Shown here: one piece after another, positions 50,976-58,130 of the stretch
How the letters are laid out: the number at the start of each line of letters is the position of its first letter
Position numbering within the stretch: position 1 is the first letter of the stretch
Assembly (NCBI GenBank): GCA_037443565.1
Contig: JBBIOB010000008.1
Span: 3,507 to 67,506 of the forward strand
Length of the DNA: 64,000 nucleotides
Source of the DNA: Fervidifonticultor_A sp037443565
Lineage (GTDB): Bacteria; Sysuimicrobiota; Sysuimicrobiia; Sysuimicrobiales; Humicultoraceae
Direction of reading: 5' to 3'
Program-made: the position numbers and the translations under genes
Notes under the pieces: model-generated
Seen by the model: only the letters and a program-made list of their open reading frames with translations
What the model was told of the DNA's origin: nothing
Database searches by the model: none

Positions 50976-52262
50976 CTATGTGACTCCGGCCTCCTGGACG
51001 CGGAACGCCCTGGCGAAGAGATGGGCCGCCTGCCCTTCCTCGCCGCGCTCCAAGAGCAGGAACCCGTAGTCGCGGCTGACCCGCGCCACCTCACCGACAG
51101 CCCCGAGGCGTTCGAACTCGTGAAGGGCGTACGCATAGCGATGCACGGCTTCGTCCAGCTTGCCTTCACGGTGACAGACGGCTGCCATGACGGTCTCGGC
51201 GCGCGCCGCCTCCGCCGGATCCTGCAGCCTGACCGCGAGTCGAATTGCTTCCTCGGCCCGGGAGCGTGCCGCCTCGGAGTCGCCGCGCAAGAATGCGGCG
51301 CGCGCCAGTTCGGTCAGGGTCTGCGCTCGGCCGGCGTCGTCCGCGAGCCGGCTGGCCAGGACGAGGCTCTGCTCGAGCGCAGCCACGCCCTCCTCGGGCT
51401 GACCGCGGTTGAGCAGCAGTATGCCGATGCTGCGCTTGACCGTGCCCAGGGCCAGCAGGTTCTCCTGGGTCTCGAAGAGCACCGCGGCCTTCTCGAGATG
51501 CACCCGTGCGAGATCAAATGACTGCTCCCGCTCGTAGGCGACGCCGAGGTTGAAATGCAACGCCCCGAGCGACATGAGATCTCCAAGCGGCTCAAGCCGG
51601 TCGAGCGCAGCGCGAAAGCACTCGAGGGCCTGGGCCGGCAACCCAAGGTCAGAGTACGTCCGGCCGAGATTGGCCAGCACGCTGCCCTCGAATTCGGTGT
51701 CCGGCGGAGAGGCGGACCGCGCCGCCAACAGCGCCCGCGTGAAGGCGTCTCGGGCGGCCGGGAAGTCGCGCTTCCGGAGGGAGAGGAACCCTGTGGCGCT
51801 TGCCACCCGTGCGACTAAGTCCGGCCGCCCGAGCGCACCTGCGATCTCGCGCGCGCGGTCAAGATGCTGCTCAGCCAGGTCGAACTGCCTCAGCCCGGTC
51901 AGCGCCTGCCCCAGTCCGACCTGAATGCGAAACATGATCTCAGGCGGCGTGTCAGATCCACCATGCCGCTCCGCCGCATGATAGGCTTCCACCGCCTCGG
52001 TGTGGCGGTGCTGCCGCAAGAGCGCCGCGCCCAGGTTGATCTTCAGGGACATCTGCCGGGCCAGCGGGGGCTCAGCATCGAGGAGGTGAGAGACCGGAAC
52101 GCCGAGCCGCCCGGCGAGCAGCCGCAGGCTGTCCAGCGAAGGCCGCACCTTGTCGTGCTCGAGCATGCTGATGAAGCTCTCCGAGAGCTCCTCGCCGGCG
52201 AGCGCGCGCTGCGTCAGGCCGCGGTCTCGGCGAGCGCGGCGCACTTTCTCTCCAAGCGTCAC
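50976..52262 (-). CDS. XRE-family regulator with TPR domain (second), RRNPP-like
   Basis: 428 residues from the GTG at 52262 (GGGGGGAACC upstream). HTH at about 4-62: LGEKVRRARRDRGLTQRALA...SFISMLEHDKVRPSLDSLRLLAGRL. It is followed by about seven to nine TPR-like repeats (FRIQVGLGQALTGLRQFDLAEQHLDRA, LANLGRTYSDLGLPAQALECFRAAL, LHFNLGVAYEREQSFDLARVHLEKA, and more). Size and layout resemble NprR-type peptide receptors. A 52-residue secreted repeat peptide is encoded 108 bp upstream on the same strand, which makes a peptide-sensing function plausible. Peptide binding is inferred, not shown. Confidence 0.85.
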   Translation of the reverse strand: MTLGEKVRRARRDRGLTQRALAGEELSESFISMLEHDKVRPSLDSLRLLAGRLGVPVSHLLDAEPPLARQMSLKINLGAALLRQHRHTEAVEAYHAAERHGGSDTPPEIMFRIQVGLGQALTGLRQFDLAEQHLDRAREIAGALGRPDLVARVASATGFLSLRKRDFPAARDAFTRALLAARSASPPDTEFEGSVLANLGRTYSDLGLPAQALECFRAALDRLEPLGDLMSLGALHFNLGVAYEREQSFDLARVHLEKAAVLFETQENLLALGTVKRSIGILLLNRGQPEEGVAALEQSLVLASRLADDAGRAQTLTELARAAFLRGDSEAARSRAEEAIRLAVRLQDPAEAARAETVMAAVCHREGKLDEAVHRYAYALHEFERLGAVGEVARVSRDYGFLLLERGEEGQAAHLFARAFRVQEAGVT

Positions 52263-52370
52263 AACGGTTCCCCCCAAGAGATCTCCGGCCCGCGGCCAGG
52301 ACTGTCAGCCCTGCAGCGGCTTCGTGATCTCGTGACCTGCGGCCAGGCGAAAGGCGCCTTGATGTGTGCG

Positions 52371-52529
52371 CTACGCCCAGCCGCCCAGCGCTTCGATGTC
52401 GCCGTGCCCGGCCCAGCCGCCCAGCGCCTCGATGTCGCCATGTCCGCCCATGAGAGTCGCCGTGCTACGCAGGTTTGCGCATGAAACGCCGAGCAACACG
52501 GCAAGGGCGATCACGACCATGGTTCTCAT
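52371..52529 (-). CDS. Small secreted tandem-repeat peptide, candidate pheromone precursor
   Basis: 52 residues. ATG at 52529 behind a strong GGGGGGAG site. Residues 1-18 form a signal peptide (MRTMVVIALAVLLGVSCA) with a likely cut after VSCA; a weak lipobox reading with Cys17 is possible. Residues 29-40 and 41-52 are identical copies of GHGDIEALGGWA ending exactly at the stop codon. The two DNA copies differ only at silent third positions. Next downstream is the XRE-TPR regulator. No homologue is recognised. Expected maturation: export, proteolysis between repeats, then re-import or surface action. Confidence 0.72.
   Translation of the reverse strand: MRTMVVIALAVLLGVSCANLRSTATLMGGHGDIEALGGWAGHGDIEALGGWA
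52375..52446 (-). repeat. Two abutting 36-bp coding repeats
   Basis: Copies at 52375-52410 and 52411-52446, 32 of 36 positions equal. In the peptide reading frame the differences are GGA/GGG, CAT/CAC, GAG/GAA and GCC/GCG (the last falling at the repeat junction); every one is synonymous. Confidence 0.85.
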
Positions 52530-52805
52530 CTGATTCTCCCCCCTCAGGGTTCGGGCTGCGGATCGTCCAAAGGCAGGCTTCGATCTGGGAATGCCCGACG
52601 TTTCGACACCTGCCGGTGAAGTTCCTCCATTGGAAGGCTCTCACTTCATCAATACTGAAGTCCGATGCCCGGTGGCCGCTGAACTATCGTTTGGGAGGCC
52701 GATTTCTTGCAGTTCCCGGCAGGAACCGAAGAGCAATGGCAAAAATCACTCTGTCTGAACTGGCGGGTTCTCCACGCGTTCACCGCCACGCGCGGAAGGG
52801 TCGGT

Positions 52806-52822
52806 CCTGACACCAGGTCAGG
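52806..52822. repeat. Short perfect inverted repeat
   Basis: CCTGAC and GTCAGG around ACCAG, next to the larger hairpin at 52820-52887. Possible operator or extra terminator stem. Confidence 0.4.
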
Positions 52823-52887
52823 TCGGGGGCGGCACCTCCGGACCGACGAGGCCGGAGGGCGTCGTTCCGGTAGCCGCCCCCCGACCT
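52820..52887 (-). terminator. Large structured hairpin after the aromatic cluster
   Basis: Outer arms 52820-52833 and 52873-52887 pair over 14 bases with one bulged G. Inside, CCTCCGG (52835-52841) pairs with CCGGAGG (52852-52858). It begins 35 bases past the dioxygenase stop on the minus strand, so a strong terminator or structured 3' RNA is likely; a small RNA is an alternative. Confidence 0.55.
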
Positions 52888-52922
52888 CTCTCCTGGACTG
52901 CAAGCGGATCTCTGGGTTCGCC

Positions 52923-53912
52923 CTACGTCACGACGGACGGCCTGTCGCGCAGTGTCGCGTCTCGGATCGGGCGCGGATCGCCGGTGGTGATGTCCTCCAC
53001 CGCCGATGCCTCGTCGAACCAGCTTCTGGGAGCCACGTGACCCCAGAACGTCTGGCGTCGCGGGTCGTTGACACTCCACCGCAGCGGAGGCCGATCGGGA
53101 TCGGCGGTCAGGTAGTCCCCGGTGTAGAGCTCGATGCGGTGGCCGTCGGGATCGCGCAGGTAGACGAACAGCGCATTGGAGATGCCATGCCGTCCCGGTC
53201 CGCGCTCGATCGCCGCGTGCATTCCGGCGCCGGCCAGGATGTCGCACGCGCGGATCACGTTGACGGTCTCCGGCAGCCAGAACCCGACGTGGTGTAGGCG
53301 CGGGCCGGTCCCGTTCATCAACGCGATGTCGTGCACGGTCTGCTTGCGGTGCAACCAGGCAGCCCACAATCGCGGGGGCGAGTCCTCGGTCTCGGTGTAT
53401 TCCGAGCATCGGAACCCCCAGGCGGTCGTGTACCACTCGTAGGCCGGCTCGATGTCCGGCACCTGGCAGTTGAAGTGGTCGATGCGCATGATGTGCGGGC
53501 CTCGGTAGTGGTCGAACTGCCGCAGCATCCCGCCGACGCGCTCCATTGCGGCATAGAACTCGACGGGCAGCCCTGCCGGATCCTGGACGCGCAGGCCGCG
53601 CCCCATGCCGGGCTCCTCGCCCTCGGCGACCCGGCGCACCGGTAGGTCCGCCCGGCGCGCGATCGTCTCCAGGTGGTCGAGATCCTCGGTGGACGCCACC
53701 TTGAACGCCAGGTGCGAGGCCCCGGCGGACGGGGCCAGGCGCAGGATGAGGCTGTGGTGCTCGGTCTCTTCGAGCCCCCGCAGATACAGGGCTCCTCCCC
53801 GGTTCTCGGTCTCCGTGAAGCCGAGAAGGTCCACGTAGAACGCCCGGGCCCTCCCGAGGTCGGTGACGCGGAGCGCTGCATGGCCCGCCCTGATGATGTT
53901 CGGCGCGCTCAT
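52923..53912 (-). CDS. Extradiol ring-cleavage dioxygenase, HpaD/homoprotocatechuate-type
   Basis: Two vicinal-oxygen-chelate domains. The C-terminal one carries the iron ligands H146 (IMRIDHFNCQ), H207 or H208 (PRLHHVGFW) and E261 (HRIELYTGDY), closely matching homoprotocatechuate 2,3-dioxygenase. 329 residues; the ATG at 53912 overlaps the flavin reductase stop (ATGA). It should cleave 3,4-dihydroxyphenylacetate made by HpaB/HpaC upstream. Confidence 0.9.
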   Translation of the reverse strand: MSAPNIIRAGHAALRVTDLGRARAFYVDLLGFTETENRGGALYLRGLEETEHHSLILRLAPSAGASHLAFKVASTEDLDHLETIARRADLPVRRVAEGEEPGMGRGLRVQDPAGLPVEFYAAMERVGGMLRQFDHYRGPHIMRIDHFNCQVPDIEPAYEWYTTAWGFRCSEYTETEDSPPRLWAAWLHRKQTVHDIALMNGTGPRLHHVGFWLPETVNVIRACDILAGAGMHAAIERGPGRHGISNALFVYLRDPDGHRIELYTGDYLTADPDRPPLRWSVNDPRRQTFWGHVAPRSWFDEASAVEDITTGDPRPIRDATLRDRPSVVT

Positions 53913-54541
53913 TCGCCGATGTCCCTGGTCCCTGCCGGCTCCTGGCGGGGGCCCGCACCCCACTCCTCGTAGTAGATCGACACCCCGTCAGGACCCCACC
54001 GCTCAGGGGGCGCCGCCGGCACGGCGAGCGGCGCCAGGCGACGGTAGCGGCCGGCAAAGAACAGCAGCGGGTTGCCGGGCGATCCCCCCTCATGGAGGTC
54101 GAGCACGCGGCCAATGACGATGTGGTGATCGCCACCATCGTACAAACGGGCGACCGCGCAGCGGACCGTGGCGAGCGCGCCGACCAGGCGCGGCGCGCCG
54201 TCCCACGCCTCGAAGCGGAACTCGGGTGTCGGCAGATCCCGCCAGCCGCCCGAGAAGTACCGGGACAGCACCTCCTGGTCGTCGCGGAGGATGTTGATCG
54301 AGAACGGCACGCCCTCGACGAGGTGTCCGGCCAGGCGCGCCTGACGGTCCACGCAGACCAGGACGAGCAGCGGGTCGAGCGAGAGGGAGCACACGGCGTT
54401 GGCCGTCATCCCCAGCACGTCATCCGCGGTGTACACGGCGACCACCGTGACCCCGGTCGTGAACAGGCCCATCGTTCGTCGATACGCCCGGGGATCTGGC
54501 CCGGCGGGGACAGGAAGGGAAGCCCCAAGCGGTCCACTCAT
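53909..54541 (-). CDS. Flavin reductase-like protein (HpaC-type partner)
   Basis: FMN-binding split-barrel of 210 residues: FTTGVTVVAVYTADDVLGMTANAVCSLSLDPLLVLVCVD, FSINILRDDQEVLSRYFSG, DHHIVIGRVLDL. It supplies reduced flavin to the HpaB-type monooxygenase. Residues beyond 165 form a C-terminal extension (PPERWGPDGVSIYYEEWG). Overlaps both neighbours by four bases, so tightly coupled. Confidence 0.88.
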   Translation of the reverse strand: MSGPLGASLPVPAGPDPRAYRRTMGLFTTGVTVVAVYTADDVLGMTANAVCSLSLDPLLVLVCVDRQARLAGHLVEGVPFSINILRDDQEVLSRYFSGGWRDLPTPEFRFEAWDGAPRLVGALATVRCAVARLYDGGDHHIVIGRVLDLHEGGSPGNPLLFFAGRYRRLAPLAVPAAPPERWGPDGVSIYYEEWGAGPRQEPAGTRDIGE

Positions 54542-56049
54542 GGCTCCTCCCCCGCCGGCCGCCGTCGGGACCCCGCGGCGGCGGACGCCGCCGCCTCCTC
54601 CTCCTCGGCCCGGGCGAGGAACGCCCTTATCCGTTCCATGTACGGCGCCTTGTCATAGCCGGCAAACATCGCGCCGGCCATCCGCACCGGATCGCCGAAG
54701 AAGAACCGCTCGTACAGCACCTGGCGTCCGCCGAAGGCCGAAAGTGCCACGTCCCAGGCCAGGCGGAACAGCCGGATGCGGTCGCGCGCTCCTGCCCGTG
54801 CCGCCTGATAGTACTGCTCGATGACGGGCGCCAGGGGACCGGCGAGGTCCGCTGCGGTGGGCATCGCCATCAGGCCGCTGGCTCCGAGCTGGTGGACGAT
54901 CTCGACCATCCGTGGGTACATCCTCGGGAACATGTTCCTGGCGGCATCCAGGGGCGGCCAGGCCGGCGTCATGACGCCCCACCGGTCGAGGGCGGCGTCG
55001 GCCTCGGCCGCGCGGAGGAAGGCGCGCATGGCCTCGAGCGTCTGGATGACCTCCGCGACCTTCTCCTGCACGTGCTGGAACGACTCGATGGCGATCGCGT
55101 CGACCATCAGACAGACGAGCCCGAGGATGAACTCGGTCTTGGCGATGTTCTTGACCACGACCTGGTGGGCCATGTGGATGACCGCCCGGGTCTCGGCGAA
55201 GGCCCGGTTGCAGCGCTCGACGTCGCCGAGCAGGAACACCCGCTCCCACGGCACGCGCACGTCGTCGAACACGACCACCGCATCCATCTCCTCGAAGCGG
55301 CTGCCGAGCGGGTGGTCGTGCCGGGTCCGCCCGTAGTCGAACGACTCGCGGCAGATGAAACGCAGTCCCGGCGTCGCCGTCGGGATAGCGAACGCGAACG
55401 CATAGGGCGCATCCTCGGCCTGGCCCCGCAGCACCGTCGAGGGAAACACCATGATCTCGTCGCTGACCGGCAGCGTGGCCAGCATGCGCGCGCCGCGCAC
55501 CACGATGTCGGCATCGGTCTCCTGCACGACCGCCGCCGCCAGGTGGGGATCGGCCTGCTTCGACGGACCGACCGACCGGTTGGCCTGCGGGTTGATCAGG
55601 GTATGCGTGAGGCAGAGGTCGCGCTCGCGCACATACTCGTAGTACCGTCGGGCGTTCTCGCCGAACCGCGGATCGTTGGCCGCCATGTAGTCCGCGGCCG
55701 CCGCGTACGCCATGACCGCCCGGTTGAGGTAGTCGGGCGACCGGCCCAACATGCCGCCGGAGAACTCCGCCCAGCGCTTCATCATCCCGCGGACGCGGGC
55801 CAGGTCCTCGTGGGTGCGCGGGGTCAGGAAGGAGAGCCCGACGCGCTCGCCCGAAGACGGCGAGATGTACGTCATCTCGTCCCGCAGATCCGGGTCGTGC
55901 TGCATGTCGTACAACGACGCCACGCTGCGGATCACGCGGCGGAACGCCGGATGCGCGGTCGGATCGCCGACGCGTTCGCCGCCGATCCAGATCTCCTGGG
56001 GGTGAGCCCGCAGGCCATCGATGAACTGCTGTCCCGTCCGCGCTCCCAT
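54538..56049 (-). CDS. hpaB: 4-hydroxyphenylacetate 3-monooxygenase oxygenase component
   Basis: FADH2-dependent aromatic hydroxylase. N-terminal TGQQFIDGLRAHPQEIWIGGERV, HTLINPQANRSVGPSKQ, the flavin-loop segment YDKAPYMERIR near the end, and DVRVPWERVFLLGDV. 503 residues from the ATG at 56049. Family members also act on other phenols, but the neighbouring HpaD, HpaC and HpaG-like genes favour 4-hydroxyphenylacetate. An acidic Ala/Glu-rich tail ends the protein. Confidence 0.9.
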   Translation of the reverse strand: MGARTGQQFIDGLRAHPQEIWIGGERVGDPTAHPAFRRVIRSVASLYDMQHDPDLRDEMTYISPSSGERVGLSFLTPRTHEDLARVRGMMKRWAEFSGGMLGRSPDYLNRAVMAYAAAADYMAANDPRFGENARRYYEYVRERDLCLTHTLINPQANRSVGPSKQADPHLAAAVVQETDADIVVRGARMLATLPVSDEIMVFPSTVLRGQAEDAPYAFAFAIPTATPGLRFICRESFDYGRTRHDHPLGSRFEEMDAVVVFDDVRVPWERVFLLGDVERCNRAFAETRAVIHMAHQVVVKNIAKTEFILGLVCLMVDAIAIESFQHVQEKVAEVIQTLEAMRAFLRAAEADAALDRWGVMTPAWPPLDAARNMFPRMYPRMVEIVHQLGASGLMAMPTAADLAGPLAPVIEQYYQAARAGARDRIRLFRLAWDVALSAFGGRQVLYERFFFGDPVRMAGAMFAGYDKAPYMERIRAFLARAEEEEAAASAAAGSRRRPAGEEP

Positions 56050-56083
56050 CACACCGCCTCCATCGCGGGGTGTCGTGCCGCCG

Positions 56084-56854
56084 TCATGCCCCTCCGGCGC
56101 CTGTGCCGCCGCCGGTATCATCGCCGACCACGGGGCTTTCGAGTGCGCCCAACCTGTCGATCTCGATCCGCATGCGGTCGCCCGGATAGACGTGCGAGAT
56201 CCCCCTGGGGGTCCCGGTCAGGATGACGTCATCGGGTTCGAGGGTCATGAACTCGCTGAGGAAGGCAATGAGGTCCCAGACGCTGTGGGCCAGGTCTGCG
56301 GTCGTGCCCTCCTGCCGGAGTTCGCCGTTGACGTACGCGCGCAGGCCGAGCCCGTGCGGATCGCCGATCTCGCCCTCCACGAGGACGGGGCCGATCGGGC
56401 AAAACGTATCCCATCCTTTGGCCTTAACCGGCGGCCGGTAGAAGTTGGTGATGAAGTCACGGACGGTCACGTCGTTGGCGATCGTGTACCCACGAATGGC
56501 GTCGGGCGCCTGCTCGGGGCGCAACCGCCGGCTCCGCCGCCCGATGACCACGGCCAGTTCGGCCTCGTAGTGCAGGTACCGGACCCCGGCCGGGGAGACG
56601 ACCGCACCGCCGTGTCCGATCAGGCTGCTCGCCGGCTTGAAGAAGACCGCGGGCTCCGGCGGCGCCTCGATGCCCAGCTCGCCCGCGTGCTCGCGATAGG
56701 TGAGCGCAAACCCGATGATCTTGCTCGGCGCCACCGGCGGCAGCCACGCCACCTGATCCAGACGATGGGATCCGCCCTGTTCATCCACCAGCACGTCACC
56801 GTCGATCCGACCGCGGCGCACGCGGCCATCCGCGATGAAGCGCGCGGTTCTCAT
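56084..56854 (-). CDS. Fumarylacetoacetate hydrolase-family isomerase/decarboxylase (HpaG-like)
   Basis: 256 residues: KIIGFALTYREHAGELG, PAVFFKPASSLIGHGG, EAELAVVIGRRSRRL, GYTIANDVTVRDF, and the metal-binding DVILTGTPRGISHVYPGD. In 4-hydroxyphenylacetate breakdown such enzymes decarboxylate and isomerise the ring-cleavage product. The ATG at 56854 overlaps the DapA-like stop by four bases. Confidence 0.88.
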   Translation of the reverse strand: MRTARFIADGRVRRGRIDGDVLVDEQGGSHRLDQVAWLPPVAPSKIIGFALTYREHAGELGIEAPPEPAVFFKPASSLIGHGGAVVSPAGVRYLHYEAELAVVIGRRSRRLRPEQAPDAIRGYTIANDVTVRDFITNFYRPPVKAKGWDTFCPIGPVLVEGEIGDPHGLGLRAYVNGELRQEGTTADLAHSVWDLIAFLSEFMTLEPDDVILTGTPRGISHVYPGDRMRIEIDRLGALESPVVGDDTGGGTGAGGA

Positions 56855-57805
56855 CGAGGACCGGGCTGCGGAGTTTCGTCGGGGCCCTGCACGGCCCGCG
56901 CGGACCGCTGCGCGTCCGCGCGGGGCAGCAGGCCGTACTCGCCGAGCAGCGCCCGCAGCCGGGCCTCGTTCTCGGGTCGCAGCGGCGCATGCGGCGGCCT
57001 GACCTCGGCCGCACACTTGCCCATCATCGCCAGCGCCGCCTTGGCCGGTACAGGGTTGGTCTCCATGAAGAGCGCATCGTTCATGGGCAGCAGGGCGTAG
57101 TGGAGGTCGCGGGCCTCCTCCCACCTGCCGGTGGCCGTCAGGTCGTACAGCCGCGCCACCTCCCGCGGCATGACGTTCCCGGTGGCGCTCACGTGGCCTG
57201 CGCCGCCGAGCGCCAGGATGGGGAAGCACAATAGCTCGATCCCCGAGTAGACCAGGAACTGCCGGCCGCACCGGTGCATGACGCGGCAGACGTGCTCGAG
57301 ATCCTTGTTGGACTCTTTGATGCCGATGATGTTGCGGCAGTCGCGCGCCAGCCGGGCCGTCGTCTCGACCTCGAGGTTGACCGCGGTCCGGCCCGGGATG
57401 TTGTAGAGCACGATCGGAATGTCCACGGCGTCGGCGATCGACCGGAAGAACCGGTACAGCCCCTCCTGGCCGGGCCGCGTGTAGTAGGGGGTGACGACGA
57501 GGGCGGCATCGGCGCCGACCCGTCTGGCAAACGTGGTCAGGCGCAGCGTCTCGTCATAGTTCACCGAGCCCGTCCCGGCCAGCACCGGCACGCGCCTGCG
57601 CGCGGTGCGCACCGCCAGCTCGATGACGTGCTCGCGCTCCTCGATCGACAGCGCCGCAGGCTCGCCGGTGGTTCCGGTCACCCCGATCCCGTGGCTGCCG
57701 CTGTCGATCTGCCACTCGATCAGGTCGACGAGCGCGCGGTCGTCGACCCGGCCGTCCCGAAACGGCGTGACCAGAGGGACCAGAGACCCTCGCAGGGCTG
57801 CTCAC
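56851..57805 (-). CDS. DapA/NanA-family lyase with apparent 5' frameshift
   Basis: Class I (beta/alpha)8 lyase. GVTGTTGEPAALS, YNIPGRTAVNL (Tyr) and IIGIKESNKD (Schiff-base Lys) are present. The N-terminal sequence LRGSLVPLVTPFRDGRVDD is readable upstream of 57681 but has no ATG/GTG in frame. A GTG at 57805 enters that frame only if one base of the GGG run at 57795-57797 is removed (giving MSSLRGSLVPL); alternatively a CTG at 57795 with GGGAG nine bases upstream starts it. In an aromatic cluster it may act as a 2-oxo-acid aldolase (the HpaI step) rather than dihydrodipicolinate synthase. Confidence 0.8.
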
Positions 57806-58097
57806 TCCCGACGACGCGTGTCAAAGTCGAAGGGGGGTTCGCTCCACCGGCGGAGCCCTCCTGCCCTCTCCGCCTTTGCCCTGACTGGGGCCGGATGCGA
57901 TGGGGGGCCACCGCTCCGGCCTCGGCAAGCCGGGCGCGGACCATCACCGTGCGCGACGCCAGCTCCATGTGCCTGACCATAGACCAGGTCGAGTACACCG
58001 GGTGGACGAGGCCCAGATGCTCGAACTGCGCCGACATCTCCTCGGTCGCCCTGACGGTCACGGACGCCTCAGCACCGGGTTCAAGCCCGGGTCGCAT
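57720..58097 (-). pseudogene. Thioesterase (fluoroacetyl-CoA thioesterase-like) gene, 3' truncated
   Basis: The first 65 residues match the hotdog thioesterase family (MRPGLEPGAEASVTVRATEEM, LVHPVYSTWSMVRHMELASR). After about 57905 the frame reads sequence unlike any thioesterase (PHRIRPQSGQRRRGQEG) and runs on into the DapA-like gene in another frame. The second half of the domain, with much of the fold, is missing. ATG at 58097 behind GGAGGGGTGACG. Probably a remnant of a deletion at the junction of the aromatic and TRAP clusters. Confidence 0.6.
57841..57856 (-). terminator. Small hairpin before the DapA-like gene
   Basis: GCTCC and GGAGC pair around a six-base loop in the anomalous sequence between thioesterase remnant and DapA-like gene. 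Weak evidence. Confidence 0.25.
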
Positions 58098-58130
58098 CGT
58101 CACCCCTCCCTGTGGGCTTGCCCACCGGGA

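Larger units (their letters stand above)
52530..52922. other. Intergenic region upstream of the peptide gene
   Basis: 393 bp without a convincing gene between the ring-cleavage dioxygenase stop and the peptide start. It holds a large hairpin at its right end and a patch of lower GC (about 52620-52745) where the peptide promoter should lie. I could not find a good -35/-10 pair there. Two tiny frames (52544-52630 minus, 28 codons; 52736-52810 plus, 24 codons) are unsupported. Confidence 0.6.

Noticed and set aside
52375..52446. Possible CRISPR or non-coding tandem repeat
   Set aside because: The two units abut without spacers and their differences follow codon third positions, so a coding repeat explains them.
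52544..52630. 28-codon minus frame (MEELHRQVSKRR...) just upstream of the peptide gene
   Set aside because: Only a weak ribosome site, no signal peptide, no repeat, no conservation evidence; could at most be a leader.
52736..52810. 24-codon plus frame MAKITLSELAGSP...
   Set aside because: No convincing ribosome site and divergent from the peptide cassette; too short to support.
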